Shown: positions 1 through 10,560 of the stretch, in pieces
Layout: each line of letters opens with the position of its first letter
Position numbering within the stretch: position 1 is the first letter of the stretch
DNA from: Aradus depressus
Taxonomy: Eukaryota; Arthropoda; Insecta; Hemiptera; Aradidae
Direction: 5' to 3'
Assembly (NCBI GenBank): GCA_963662175.1
Contig: OY759216.1
Span: forward strand, 36,597,087-36,661,086
DNA length: 64,000 bases
Made by a program: the position numbers and the translations under genes
The notes under the pieces: model-generated
Told to the model about the DNA's origin: nothing
The model's database searches: none
The model's input: the letters and a program-made list of their open reading frames with translations, nothing else

Positions 1-136
1 GTCGAGGCGGACCTCTGAGTGTTGGGCATCAGAGGGTGGAGGGAGAAGGTTTTGGATCGAGACGAATGGAGGAGGATTGTGACGGAGGCCCAGGTTCTTT
101 CAGGAGCGTAGCGCCGCAGGAAGAAGAAGAAGTGGC
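1..136 (+). pseudogene. LINE reverse-transcriptase C-terminal tail (fragment)
   Basis: The plus-strand frame from about 54 reads DRDEWRRIVTEAQVLSG, then a stop, then a run of Arg and Lys. This matches the usual end of insect endonuclease/reverse-transcriptase LINE proteins (D-R-x-x-W-R-x-I-V-x-E-A-x-x-L followed by a basic tail). It is cut by the window edge and carries a stop, so it is a dead 3' fragment. Assignment to a LINE is from family knowledge; the clade is not determined. Confidence 0.5.
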
Positions 137-600
137 TTCTTAACTCTCATACTAAATTTTGTGTAGATACATTCATTATATAGACAGTAATTAGGGTATT
201 TGAGTCGAGCCCCCTTATCTGATCCCCCTTCCTTTCGACCAATTTAGCGAAAAATTAATAGGTGTCAGTCTTATGGGGTATTGAATTTAAATATAAAAAT
301 TCATGTCGACATATTCATTACAACGAAAGCTATTAGAGTTTTTGTGTTAAGCCTCTCCCTAATCCCCCCCTTTTCTTTGGCCGATTTTACTGAAAATCAA
401 TAGTTGTCCTTCTGAGTTCATGATAGACATATAAAAATACGTGTCAATTCATTCATTCTATCGTGAGTTAGACAAACACTTTTTTCCCTCTTTTCCAAAA
501 TTCAAGCGGCCGGAAAAGATGAATTTTCGTTCAAAATTCAGCATCGATTTTCTGACCGAATAACTTCCCCTATACTTCGTATAGGTGAAAGTAAAATCCT
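137..600 (+). repeat. Family P repeat, right part with terminal hairpin
   Basis: Family P is a recurrent nonautonomous element. Its sense strand has repeated modules of about 140 bp (CATTCATTACATCGGCAG, GAGTTGAGCCCCC, GGCCGATTT.GCTGAAAAT) and ends in ATTACATAACTTCCCCTATA followed by the pairing half of a hairpin. This copy has three modules and the hairpin at 565-595 (ACTTCCCCTATAC / GTATAGGTGAAAGT). The left end of the family (GTCGGTGAATCACCG) is missing here. No coding capacity is seen. Confidence 0.8.
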
Positions 601-985
601 TTGATTTACTTGACTTCTAAAACTTTAAATTAGGCCATATCATAATTTTTATATGAAGCCCTGTAAATTTTATATTACTTAATTTTCAAGTTCATACGCC
701 CCCAAAAAAGTTGATCAAGTTAAACAGAACTGAAATATCAACAAATTACATAAACTTTCTAAATCTTCTGATTAATTTCAGTTTAACATTTTGTTACAGA
801 GCTGAAGGATATAACTTCATATAAATCAACCGACAAGTTCGAAGTAGCCCTAGATTTCCGAAGCTTTAGGATATAGATGTTATGACCTTATGGATGGGGA
901 ATGAGAACCGTTGCTTGAGTGAATTAAGGCGAAAGGGGACGATAATCAGAAAAATCGCGCCCTGAAGAGAATGATTGAATAGTCC
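601..985. other. AT-rich intron/flank sequence, nothing recognised
   Basis: AT-rich sequence with no readable domain, hairpin end or obvious relation to the families seen elsewhere in the window. Confidence 0.4.
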
Positions 986-1100
986 TTTATACTTTACAGT
1001 GTATGGGTGGGTTGTGCCACTGATAATGACGTTGTTGCGTTGGAAATTGGTTCTGAAAAAACCAATGGGATGTCTTCTTTTGTTTCTATGATAAAACTCG
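986..1100 (+). mobile_element. Degenerate hammerhead-like element copy (family A)
   Basis: The segment GTGGGTTGTGCCACTGATAA, followed by a stem-loop and GGAAATTGGTTC, aligns with the better copy at 48307-48427. Here the core is CTGATAA instead of CTGATGA. The following GGGATGTC..CTTTTGTTTCTAT also matches the 3' part of that copy. It is an old, mutated copy of the same short element. Confidence 0.5.
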
Positions 1101-1339
1101 TCCCACAACATCTTACTATCACTTAGGGGAATGACAACTTGTTCAATGGAATCATCGTCATCGTCGGCAGATGACTAAACAATGGCAAATGTTGAATTCC
1201 TGGAACCAGGTGTTGCGGACCTCCCTTTACTTGTCTTGAGTCTGGCTAGTGGAACTTATTCGATTATAATAATTCAATTATCCCTTCTTCTATAATGATA
1301 GCGCGTGCAGGGATAATAAACCTTTAAAAGGAGCCATTC

Positions 1340-1552
1340 TGGGATGATGATAATGAATATTGTCAGATGTGTGGTCTGGAAGTAATGGACAGTACATACC
1401 ATCTCGCTATTTGCCCAAGACTCAGTGATATTAAGTTGAAATGGTTTGCAAGAGAACAACTAACCGGGGATGAAATGATGAGGTACTTGAATGGAATATG
1501 TTGGACCTCTCTTGCTAATTATTGTAGACGTGCCGAAAATATCATAGTTTAA
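1340..1552 (+). pseudogene. LINE ORF2 C-terminus with CCHC-like knuckle
   Basis: The frame reads CQMCGLEVMDSTYHLAIC, a C-x2-C-x9-H-x3-C knuckle, then about 45 residues to a stop at 1550. A lone knuckle of this form near the protein end is typical of I/Jockey/R1-group LINE ORF2 proteins. No RT motif is joined to it, so it is a 5'-truncated 3' remnant. Clade uncertain. Confidence 0.5.
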
Positions 1553-2098
1553 CCAGAATACAATTTAAATCATTATTGTGATCTAATGCTATTTTTCCTA
1601 ACATTATATATAATATCACTTATTACTATTTAATTATATTATCATTTACTATTTATTAATCTTTTCAAGTCATATTAATTTTTATTATCATTTTATAACA
1701 ATTATTATAACTAGACGCAAATCTTATGATTCACAATTAATATCTGAAATTAATATTAGTATAGCGAACGAGAGGTTTATGATTATTTTGATTTGAATTT
1801 TAAAGGCCATAGATATATATTTTTATAGATAAGATCCTTCCTTGCTCGTAAATAAAATTTATTATGTACTTAGCCGAAGGTATAATTTGATTTTTAATGT
1901 TGTAAAATTACAACAGATGTACTTAATTTCTTCTTTATTTGTAAATCATGACGACTACACTCTGATGGTCATCTGACCAAGAGTTCGTCTTTAGTATAAG
2001 ATTTTTGATTTTCGAATTATTTGTATATGTGCATTTTATTTATAAATAAATTAAGACCTAATAATAATAAAAATTATCCCTCCTCTTGTGACAATACC
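1553..2098. other. Strongly AT-rich stretch, probable LINE 3' UTR plus intron
   Basis: Low-complexity ATTATTTA-rich sequence directly after the LINE C-terminus; it may be that element's 3' UTR. No other feature seen. Confidence 0.3.
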
Positions 2099-2210
2099 AT
2101 TCGTGCTAGGGAAGGCCATTACCGTTGATTCACCCACAACTTTTTTTCTCTCGAAATGAACAAAGAATTTCTCATTGATTACATAACTTCACCTATACTT
2201 CATATTGCTA
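2099..2210 (+). repeat. Family P end fragments, back to back
   Basis: The inverted left end of P (ATTCGTGCTAGGGAAG..GTTGATTCACCCACAACTTT) is followed at once by the plus-oriented right end (TTGATTACATAACTTCACC). This left-end/right-end junction through a T-run recurs at 15252, 39600, 52800 and 56480, so it is a structural variant of the family and not chance. Confidence 0.6.
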
Positions 2211-2598
2211 AAAAAAGAAAAAAAAAAAGGCGGTTTCATACAAGAAAGCATTTTAAATTTTTTTTTAGACGAGGTTATTTCTCAACATCAAGGATGTAGG
2301 GGATCATTTTAAAATTTTAATCTGCAAAAAGTACAAAAAAACAATGAAAAGATCTTGGAGCTGAATGAGATGAGAGAAATTGAAATTTTGTCTGACTGTA
2401 AAATTCCATTAGGCTCATCCGGATAAAGAAGGGATCAGTAAGAATAGCCGCCTCTTAAGTAGAACCATTTTTAAAATTAAAAATTAATTCAAATATGGTA
2501 GAACAGGTCAAAATATACATTTCAATTTTTTTTTCAAGTATAAAAATGGTTAACCAACTTCACGAAGTAAATAAATTTTTATTTTTTGTTTCATATTA

Positions 2599-3425
2599 CA
2601 GTGGACTCTCCTTTATCCGGCATTCTGTTAACCGGCGCGCTCCCTTATCCGGCGCTCGCAAAATAATATCAAATTTGTTAAACTTAAATTAACATTCAAT
2701 TATTAGATTATCAATTATATATAGAGACACGTGCATTTACGAGCACATAATAATTCTGTGACTCTGAAAATCAAACATTTTTAAAAAATGTTTCCTAGAA
2801 TAGATAAACAAAGGTACCGTCCGTCCATGGCACAATAATATCGTCTTAACGGGAAATGAACACTAACTAGTAAAGTCATAGTTTAATTTTTTTCCACAGA
2901 AACCCTCTCCTCCTATTTATTTTTCCTTTACACCAGTTCTATTTTTCTCAGTTTTAATTTGATTCTCATAGTGAAAAGAATCGTTGGATCGTTTTTCAGA
3001 CGTCTTAACACTAAAGAAGTGGGGGGACTATGCAGCACGGAACCGTGTTGTGTTCGGGAAACAAAAGAAAATTACCGACTTTTTTTAACAAATAATATTT
3101 ATAGAATTTTAGATTTTGTTTTAAATATGTATGTAGTTAAACGCAGATTTCAAAATATATTTTTAATGCTTGGATGAATATATGTACATATGTACGTAGA
3201 TATAATAAATCAATGTCCAGTATGTACATATTTGTCAATATAATTAATGTTATCAACAAAATACATAGGTACGTGTTTTATTTCTTAGCTCACCTAAAAA
3301 TACTTTTTGTTTATACTTTAATTGATATATTTTTTCTCATTAATTGATGATTTCCGTTATCCGGCCTTTTCTGTTATCCGGCGTCACGTCGGTCCCAGCA
3401 ACGCCGGATAAGGGAAAGTCTACTG
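2599..3425. mobile_element. pogo/Tigger-like nonautonomous DNA transposon
   Basis: Left end CAGTGGACTCTCCTTTATCC and right end (reverse complement) CAGTAGACTTTCCCTTATCC form an imperfect terminal inverted repeat, with TATCCGGC repeated inside both ends. The element is flanked by TA (2597-2598 and 3426-3427). TA target sites with CAGT...TATCCGG termini are characteristic of the pogo/Tigger branch of Tc1/mariner elements. The 827-bp interior is AT-rich and has no DDD/E transposase, so the element depends on a partner elsewhere. The inverted repeats have diverged, so it is not recent. Confidence 0.85.
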
Positions 3426-3649
3426 TATTAATTTTTTTTTTAAATTTTACTTATTTTATTCATAATTCTTATTTCTTGCGATATTTAGCTAACAAAATAA
3501 ATATTATTTTATTGCCAATTAACTTTGTTAATCTACAGCACTGTTAACGTTCTTATAATGAAGTGCTAACGATCTGCAAGTAAATAACGGTTGTTTGTAA
3601 AAGAAATAAGAGGTCAAATTCAAAACTTACTTTAAATTAGAACTTTTTT

Positions 3650-3862
3650 TACAGTCTTATACCTTTAGTATAAGAAAGTATTGTAGTCGTACGAAAATCC
3701 GAGTTGGAGTTTTTAACGGAATTACACATTTCAGCTTCCCTGAAACCGTTTTGACTATTTTTGCAAATCTGTCTGTCTGTGTGTATGCACGTGATTGGAA
3801 CTTTGTGAGCGCTCTACCGAAAAACGATTGCAAAAATTTGACAGGACTTTCTTATACCAAAC
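3650..3862 (-). repeat. Family Q repeat, terminal part
   Basis: Reads in minus sense as family Q: the hairpin end (CTTATACTAAAGGTATAAG type) at about 3655-3685, then sequence matching 21205-21355 and the CAATCGTTTTTCGGTAGAGC segment. Family Q is defined by the palindrome at 20604-21208. Confidence 0.65.
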
Positions 3863-3914
3863 TCTTTTGTACAGAACACTCTCCCTCCCCAGGAGATTTC
3901 AATGGAATTTCATG

Positions 3915-4135
3915 TTTATCGACCTGTCTGTGTTAGTAAACACGATAACTCCCGATAGAACGAACGCAAAATTTTTTATGTGTATCCAGAACTTCAGAAG
4001 AAGGACACCTATTGATTTTCAGCAAAATCGGACCAAGGTAGAAGAGGGATTAAGAGGCTAAACACTAAAACACTAATAACTGCCGACGTAATGTATATAT
4101 CGGCATGGAAGTTTATATTTAAATTAAACTTCCTT
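3915..4135 (-). repeat. Family P modules, minus strand
   Basis: Contains ACACGATAACTCCCGATAGA, CTATTGATTTTCAGC and AACTGCCGACGTAATG, which are family P modules in reverse orientation. Both ends are missing. Confidence 0.7.
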
Positions 4136-4257
4136 TATATTTAAAACACCCCTTAAAAAAGTCAAGAGATAGATTTCTGATACATAGATAAACTATTTAT
4201 TGCACTAAAGAATACAGGCTTCATAGCAATAAACAATAGATAAATAAATATCCTTTC

Positions 4258-4500
4258 CTTCAGCCTGTATCGCTGAAATTTGACATGTTATGTTCTGATT
4301 TTGACTTTAAATATGACATTTCATGTAGATTCATTACATCGGCAGTTATTGCAGTTTTTGAGTTGAGCCCCCTCTGACCCCCCTTTCCTTCTGCCGATTC
4401 CGCTGAAAACTGTTGTTTTCGTCTTTATGACGTTTCGAAATAACATATGAAATGTTGTATCAATACATTCATTTTATCAGCAGTTATTACAGTTTTTATT
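4258..4500 (+). repeat. Family P modules, plus strand
   Basis: Two internal P modules (ATTCATTACATCGGCAG; GAGTTGAGCCCCCTC; TTCTGCCGATTCCGCTG) without terminal hairpins. Confidence 0.7.
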
Positions 4501-4721
4501 TTAAACCAAATAAATGTATATTACAAGATTATTGACAAAAAATTAATTGTACCAAATGAATAAATTCACGGGGAGAAATATTCATATTTAACAGAACACA
4601 AAATTACACAACGTAATATTAACAGATTACAGATATATGAATATAAAGGATGCAGATGACGTTAGTTAATTAATATACATACAAATTAATTACAGTAACT
4701 TATGTCAAGTACACCCTATAT

Positions 4722-4723
4722 AT

Positions 4724-4760
<37 letters not shown>
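4722..4760. repeat. (TA)n microsatellite
   Basis: About 19 TA dinucleotides in a row, with a short CACATATA lead-in. Confidence 0.9.
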
Positions 4761-4761
<1 letters not shown>

Positions 4762-4875
4762 CAGATGTATCTTATTTTAGTTATCATAAGCCATGAATTA
4801 AACAAATAAAATATTGTTGCTACTGAAATCTCATTTTTTCCTTCTTCGTGCAGTGAGCACACACACATACACACA

Positions 4876-5610
4876 TAACTACTATAAGAGTACTAGAAGT
4901 ATTTATTAATTGTATTTTATAATCCTTTTTTTGAAAGACTTTTACTTAATGAGTTCAATTTTTTAAATAAATAACAACAAAAAAAACTTGTTTAATTTTT
5001 ATACTGTTTTACTACTAAAATATATGAATAAAGTGTACGGTTTCTGCTTACGCCATCTTCTGTGTGTGTCTGTGAACACGGTACTGCCAATATAATGAAT
5101 ATATCAACACGAAACCTCATGAGGACAACATCTATCAATTTTCCGCGGAATAGGCCGAAACAAATAAGAGGGATCAGAGGGTTGGGCTCAATTCAAAAAT
5201 CCCAATAACTGCTGATGTAATCCATACAACGATACACAGTGTGCACACGTAACTATAAAAGTACTAGAAGTATTTATTAATTGTACTTTATAATTGTTTT
5301 TTTTTTTTAAAGACTTTTTTTAATGAGTTTAATTATTTTAATAAATAAAAACAAAAAAATTGTTTAATTTTTATACCGTCTTCCTATTAAAATATATGAA
5401 TAAAGTGTACGGTTTTTGCTTAGACCATCGTCTGTGTGGGTTTGTGAATACGGTACTGCCGATAGAATGAATAAACACGAAATTTTTTATGTGTACAAAA
5501 CTCTCTAAGGATTGACACATATTTTGATTTTCTGCCAAATCACCCGAAGGGAAAGGAGGATTGGGGGAAAGACTTAATAGAAAAACTGTAATAAATGTAT
5601 CGATACAAAA
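4876..5610. repeat. Direct tandem duplication (~370 bp) carrying family P sequence
   Basis: AAGTATTTATTAATTGTA..., AAAATATATGAATAAAGTG and GTACGGTTTCTGCTTA at 4893-5052 recur at 5267-5421 in the same order and orientation, about 370 bp apart. Minus-oriented P modules follow each copy (5060-5215 and 5440 onward). The two copies differ by scattered substitutions and the second has an extra P module. Inference: local duplication of an old P insertion with its flank, followed by module gain or loss. Confidence 0.75.
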
Positions 5611-5790
5611 TTCCATATGTGAATTCAAAACCTCATGAGGACAACACCTATCAATTTTTCGCGGAATCGGCAGAAGAAAAGTAGAGGGATCAGAGAGTGG
5701 GGCACAACACAAAAACCCGAATAACTGCCGATGTAATGAATGTATCGACACAAAATTTAATATGAGGATTCAGAAGTCCCTATGTAAATC
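5611..5790 (-). repeat. Family P modules, minus strand
   Basis: Carries CCTCATGAGGACAACACC, AACTGCCGATGTAATGAATG and TTAGCACAAA in reverse P order. It continues the second unit of the preceding duplication. Confidence 0.65.
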
Positions 5791-6640
5791 AATTATTGAT
5801 TTTTAGCACAAAAAAATTATTGGTTTGACCAATTATTTTTTGGTTTATTAACATAATTGATTAATTCGTTTTGGAGAAATACGTAGACTGTGATTCACCG
5901 ACCACTTTTGTTCTTTGTCCAGATATCTTCCAGTTGTATAATAAAAGTAAACAATTATCCAGTTGTTTAATATAAAGATTAAAGTTCTTAACCGAGTCTA
6001 AAATTATTAAATAAAAAAAATAAGAAATAAAACTAAATAATTTTATAAAAGTAAGAAAATTTGAACAAGGCCCCGCTGGGAAGAAAAGTTAAATCTACGA
6101 GAATGTTATTATAAGTTGTACAAGTACTTCTAGATTGGACTTGGCTGTGTAACTTAAAGTAGGTACTTGGAAGAAGAATTCAACAACCTTTGTGAATATT
6201 CTAACAGTCATTCGCAGAGGCTCCCAAACAAAAACAAACAGGATTTTCCTCTTTATGGCTGCTACAGATATTCAGAAAAAAAAAAGTTTTTTTGATGACT
6301 TTTTTTATAGTGAAATTGGAGCTCCTATGGCTACAGCAGTTTAGAGATTTTGAAAAAAAAAAAAAAAAAAAAAAAACTTTCTACAGGGAATCTAGGTAAT
6401 TGTGAAAGAAAATTTCAAAACTACAAGGGTAGTTTATATAGGATTGTTTAATTTATTGAAGAAGCCTTTTGAATGATTTCCAAAAACGTTAGCCGCCATA
6501 AGTTGAAAAAAAGCGGTTCAGAAGCACAATCGCCAACAGGATAAAAAAAAATTTCAAGTTTAGGTCTCTGCCTAAAAAACGTCCCTACGTATTTTCGTTG
6601 CTTCCTAACCTTACCTACCCTATACAATGACCTCAAAGTT
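5791..6640. other. AT-rich intron sequence with A-runs
   Basis: AT-rich sequence including an A-run of about 25 at 6353-6376. A stretch around 6440-6640 has higher complexity but no recognisable domain on either strand. Confidence 0.35.
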
Positions 6641-6965
6641 CCCTTTCGTCACGAACCACATTAAATCCAGCTTTTCCGCTCGACTCCTTTCATCTCGAAC
6701 CCATCCAGACAAATCTCCCACAAGACTGATCCTGGTCGAAAGATCTACCTGCTGATAGATATAGTCTAGGGAGTACTAGAAGTGATTAGTTTCTCCTCTC
6801 ATGTGGTCACACTTCCAGCTTTCCGATCCACCTTGGTCTGCCTCTGCTGCTGATGAGTGCTAGGCGAAACAAGATGGCGGGGGAGATAACCCGGGCCCTC
6901 GTGGCTGTCCCTGCCTCCATTAGGTTGAAGGTAAGGGGATGGCGGGGTGCATTCAGAGGACCTCA
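6641..6965. other. GC-richer patch, possible LINE UTR, unrecognised
   Basis: Base composition shifts abruptly to GC-rich (CGAACCCATCCAGACAAATC, CTTTCCGATCCACCTTGG, GGCGGGGGAGATAACCCGGG). This resembles the GC-rich UTRs of LINE fragments elsewhere in the window, but I cannot align it to any of them and see no domain. Confidence 0.3.
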
Positions 6966-7156
6966 TGCTACTTTATTATTGATAACATTTTTTGCAAAAG
7001 TATTGTGAAACAATAAAAAATAAAGAAAAACGTTCGTTTTTTGAAAATATTGTCAATTTCACAAAATATATATAAAATATGGGAGTACTTTCGGTATTGC
7101 TACCATCTTCAGCCACGACTTAACAAATTTTGAATTTCATTTTGTTTATATATATA

Positions 7157-7715
7157 TGTTACGCCGAATTGACGAAATTTCCTATTTCGTGAACTAGGCA
7201 AAAAATTGCCGAATTCATTGATTAGACAATTTGTTGGTTTCATTTCGCGAAATAGGCAACCCCCATTTTTAGGGTAATTTCCTAATAGGGAATTATTGGG
7301 ATCTATATATCAATTATTATAGATTGGGAATTATTCAATTATATAAAACACAAATAATGAAAAAAAATTCCTTTTAATACTGGGTTTTAAACAACTTTGA
7401 ACAGTATTCGTTAGCAAATGTTTATAAAAACAATGAAAAAGAGGTCAGATTAAAAAAAAAAAAAATTAATCATGGTTTTTACAGGATGTTCTAGAATGAC
7501 AAGCTGACTTACAAACGAAGCCACTCTTATAACATTTACATCGTGAAGATTTACAGTCCTTTTGGCATGAACACCTTTTATAGGTACCCTAACTATGCGC
7601 TGCATATAGTTGCCTAATTCGTGAACTAGGCAACATGATTACTGCCGATTACGTGTATTAGGCAGTAGATTTGCCTAGTACGTGAATTCGGCAATTTCGT
7701 CAATTCGGCGTAACA
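7157..7715 (-). mobile_element. Ginger-like DNA transposon remnant with long TIRs
   Basis: Perfect terminal inverted repeats of about 23 bp begin TGTTACGCCGAATTGACG on both sides and sit in a TATATA context, compatible with a 4-bp TATA duplication. Just inside the ends lie several variants of GCCTAATTCGTGAACTAGGC, themselves palindromic. A minus-strand frame at about 7590-7455 encodes a cysteine-rich tail (see next entry). TGT-starting ends, a 4-bp target site and a CXC-type tail fit Ginger elements, whose transposases resemble LTR-retrotransposon integrases. The 559-bp size means nearly all of the integrase is deleted. Confidence 0.65.
7455..7590 (-). pseudogene. Cysteine-rich CXC-type tail of a Ginger-like integrase
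   Basis: The minus-strand frame reads KRCSCQKDCKSSRCKCYKSG, then FVCKSACHSRTSCKN. The spacing C-x-C-x3-C-x4-C-x-C, then C-x3-C-H, matches the short CXC-like zinc motif found at the C-terminus of Ginger/KRAB-A-type transposon integrases. It stays open for about 45 codons with no DDE core. Visible: the cysteine pattern. Inferred: the family. Confidence 0.55.
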
Positions 7716-7733
7716 TATATATTACTTAGAAAA

Positions 7734-7996
7734 GGCGCCGGTAGCTCAGTGGTATGCATGATAACTTACTGAGCTCAAGATCACTGATTCGAAACCTGGC
7801 CATTAGTTTATTTTATCTGGGAAGTAAAATAAATTTAAGCACGCCATCCTTCGAATGGGACGTTAAGCGATGGTCTCGAGCCCGTACGATGTCAGGTACT
7901 CGTTAAAGACCCCTACCATATGTGAATAAAAATTTAGGGTAGGCAAAATTTAGGATTCCCTGAAGTCGGGCTCATGTCCACCAGGGTGATTCTTTT
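7734..7996 (+). mobile_element. SINE-1 copy, plus strand, tail degraded
   Basis: SINE-1 is the dominant tRNA-derived SINE here. The head has an A box (TAGCTCAGTGGTATG) and a B box (here GATTCGAAACC). The body contains GCACGCCATCCTTCG, GATGTCAGGTACTCGTTAAA and TTTAGGGTAGGCAAAATTTA, and then GGGCTCATGTCCACCAG. This copy has a full head but ends at CCACCAGGGTG and lacks the distal body. Confidence 0.85.
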
Positions 7997-8059
7997 AAGT
8001 TCCATTTATTCTGACAAATACGGCATGCTTACTCCGTTCTCTGTCTGGGGATGTCCATT

Positions 8060-8489
8060 ATATTAAAATTATATATAAATAACAGTTTATTATTATTCAA
8101 TTGTATCTTATTTTTTAAAATTCACTTGTAATAATTACAATTATTGCTATTTTTTATTTTATTTTTTTCTATTGTATTTTTTATTTATTCATTTATTTAC
8201 TATTATATATTACGAGAAATTTCGTGGTGTTTATTATTACTAGAAATCTTCATTATTATCATTGTATAATTCTACTGGCGATTGATTGTACTGTCCCCGC
8301 TGACTGCTCCCCATCCCACATTAGGACCTTGTCTTCTGGGAGGAGGTAGCCCACTCATGTGATCATTTATTATATTATTTCTGTAAACATTAAATGGCAA
8401 AATAAAAAAAAAAAATTGTGACAATATATCACGATATATAATCGATTGTAAATTTCTTCTGCTCGATTGTTCTTTTAACGTGATTATTA
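8060..8489. other. AT-rich stretch with a LINE-like 3' end and A-tail at 8401-8413
   Basis: The sequence around 8285-8413 (GACTGCTCCCCATCCCACAT ... TAAATGGCAAAATAAAAAAA) has the form of a retroelement 3' UTR with an A-tail, but no ORF is attached. The rest is AT-rich. Confidence 0.35.
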
Positions 8490-8650
8490 GTGTACACGAA
8501 ATTTAGTATGAGGAATGAGAAGTCCTGGTGTAAGTCAACTATTGATTTTTAGTACAAACGGTTTTAGAGAAAGAGCGAAAATTTAGTTGATTAATTTTTG
8601 CTGAGGAAGTACATTGCCGGTGATTGACCGACAACTTTTTTCACTTGTTG
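8490..8650 (-). repeat. Family P, left-end region, minus strand
   Basis: Reverse-oriented P left end: TTTAGTATGAGGAATGAGAA, AGTCAACTATTGATTTTTAG, GAGGAAGTACATTGCCGGTG and ATTGACCGACAACTTTTTT. Confidence 0.7.
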
Positions 8651-9035
8651 ACCCAATGGGAAGGGTGAACAAGTTGCATGAAGCCCACATTTGATTGGAG
8701 AGTAATCTGTCAGATTGGAAGTACGAGTATAGGTGTGTTCAGATGAATGCTAGCTGACAAAAGCTCGTTAATATACTGTTGGAGAGCCCTGTCAGATCTG
8801 TTGGGAGATATGTCGGGAAGTGAGTTGTATTTGTTGGTGTAAGCTTGATTTGTTAGTAAAACAAACTGAAACAATCAAGTGGGACTTATCTGAATAAAAA
8901 TACCGTCTCAATGAGCGAATTTACAGATAACGAATCAGTGTTCCATATAAGTACCCATGCTTCGGTGATGCGCCATGGGGGCCTTCAACATCTACTAATG
9001 ATTGGTCTTCCATATTTTAATCTTTTAGTATTTTA

Positions 9036-9233
9036 GCGGCCATGGTGGCCGTGCGGGCTAGAGCGTAGGGCTTTGGTCGCATGGTCTCACCTTGGTTTGC
9101 GGGTTCGAATCCCGTCCAGGAGTGAGTTTTATTTTGTAGATAGAACTTCCTCCCGGGGCCATGGATGTCGTAAATAATTAGGTAAAACACCATTATAAGA
9201 GTCATGGCTAATATATATCGTACATAAGGCCAA

Positions 9234-9250
<17 letters not shown>
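9036..9250 (+). mobile_element. SINE-2 copy (tRNA-Ser/Leu-like head) with A-tail
   Basis: The head GGTGGCCGTGCGGGCTAGAG resembles a tRNA-Ser/Leu A-box region, and GCGGGTTCGAATCCCG is a near-perfect B box 55 bp further on. The body (ACTTCCTCCCGGGGCCATGG, ATGTCGTAAATAATTAGG) ends in about 20 A and then (TA)n. A second copy in reverse lies at 18417-18540. It is not a tRNA gene because the acceptor stem does not pair. Confidence 0.8.
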
Positions 9251-9266
<16 letters not shown>

Positions 9267-9324
9267 TTTAGCTCCATCAGCTCATTCTCAAAGCTGTCAT
9301 TTTTACTTTCTTATACATTTTGTA

Positions 9325-9706
9325 TCTTGTCACGTTCCCATCCAGACGATCCTCCCCGAAGCTGCTGGGCCGGGAGACCTGCTACTATAAAAATAGTGTC
9401 CTGGAAGTGACCAGCCTCTTCCATCATTGTCGCCTCTCTTCAGCTCTCCTGTCCTTCTCCCTCTCGGTCTGCCTCTACCTCCATTTCGTTGTTCAAATGA
9501 GGACAGTACAATGCGAGGGTGTTCCGAGAGGTCTCGGAGCTGAATAGTAGTTCTGCTTATGATTTATCATATTATTTTGTACATGGTTTTCTATATTTTG
9601 TAAATTTCTTTATGTACTCTAATTTTTTCGGTGTCTCTAATTTTTTTTATTTAGCTTTATTTCATTTATTTAGTTTTATTTTAATTTTTCATTATTATTT
9701 TTATTT
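9325..9706 (+). pseudogene. Jockey-type LINE C-terminal remnant and 3' UTR
   Basis: TCCCATCCAGACGATCCTCC followed by CGGGAGACCTGCTACTATAA aligns with the end of the minus-strand Jockey C-terminus at 13237-13320 (SHPDQPPRRLRGRWPRYLLL). The next part (CAGCTCTCCTGTCCTTC, TCTGCCTCTACCTCCA, GTGTTCCGAGAGGTCTCGGA) matches the 3' UTR at 13210-13030 in opposite orientation. It is frame-shifted relative to that copy and non-functional. Confidence 0.6.
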
Positions 9707-9942
9707 TGGTTAGGTTAGGTTTTATGACTCATGCCCGGCTTTAACTACGAGGCCATATCGCCTACTACCAGTGCGCTCTTTCGTCACTCTGGTGGACATG
9801 AGCCCGACTCAACTATGGGAGTTCTAAATTTCTAAATTTTGCCTACCCTAAATTTTTATTCACCTAGGGCAGGGGTCTTTAACGAGTACCTGACATCGTA
9901 CAGGCTCGGGACCATCGCTTAACGTCCCATCCGAAGGACGGA
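9707..9942 (-). mobile_element. SINE-1, minus strand, head missing, TTAGG-type tail
   Basis: Starts (in plus orientation) GGTTAGGTTAGGTTTTATGA, the 3' tail of SINE-1, and runs to CATCCGAAGGACGG, where it stops before the tRNA-like head. The 5' truncation suggests incomplete reverse transcription. It lies next to the Jockey 3' UTR. Confidence 0.85.
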
Positions 9943-10059
9943 TTTTGATTTTGTATATACGTTATTTATATTATTATTCTTATTGTTTTCCTTTCTTATC
10001 ATATTATTTTGTATATATTACATTGTAATCATACAGACATCAAATTTACGTATGGCTGT

Positions 10060-10560
10060 AGAAACCCGTGGGCACTTATCGTGTCGTAACCGGAAGGCTC
10101 AAATCAGTTCCTCCTGTGGCCTCCATCAGAGATGGCGACTTGCACGCCATTTCCCTGGAAGAGTCAAACAGGAGGTTCTTGAGAGGGTCCTTTCCGAAAG
10201 ACGAACCGGCTCAGGAGTTACCCAGCCAACGTGACATCAGGAATGCTGCCCGTACGATCAAGACAGAGCTCTTAAATCTGTTTACGGTGGGGTCACTTTC
10301 CCAGAGCTGCAGTTTGTTAAGCCCGGAGACAGAGACCTCGCCTTGGCAAAGAGCTACAGACCTATCAGACTATAGGTCTGTAGCTCTATACTATGCTTTG
10401 CAGCTCTGTCGTAAAAATTCAAAAAGTTCAACTATACTGCAATGGCTGTGTGTTTGGCCTCCTTACGTAGACCTCACTGTGACTGCTCCCAGATCACAGC
10501 GGGAATGTGCCGTTCTCCTAGAGCCACTTAGCTGGGCCCCGGGATAGACGTTGTGTTGTC
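10060..10560 (+). pseudogene. R1-like LINE: linker between endonuclease and RT
   Basis: The frame from 10068 reads YRVVTGRLKSVPPVASIRDG, then DLHAISLEESNRRFL..SFPKDEPAQ. This resembles the region between the endonuclease and RT of R1-clade proteins (PWG-x-VYRVVTGR...). It breaks down after about 10310. A local inverted repeat (AGCTACAGACCTATCAGACT and its complement, 10350-10385) marks a rearrangement. The RT follows at 10711 after an AT-rich insertion. Confidence 0.55.

Noticed and set aside
6848..6880. Classical-looking hammerhead core CTGATGAG..CGAAAC
   Set aside because: The stem between core halves has at most two pairs, no stem I partner could be found, and the segment is single-copy here. 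It may be chance in a GC-rich patch.
7734..7800. tRNA gene at SINE-1 heads
   Set aside because: A and B boxes are present but the acceptor and anticodon stems do not pair, and the head is always followed by the same SINE body.
9036..9115. tRNA-Ser/Leu gene
   Set aside because: Same reasoning: a second, truncated copy with the same body at 18417-18540 shows it to be a SINE.
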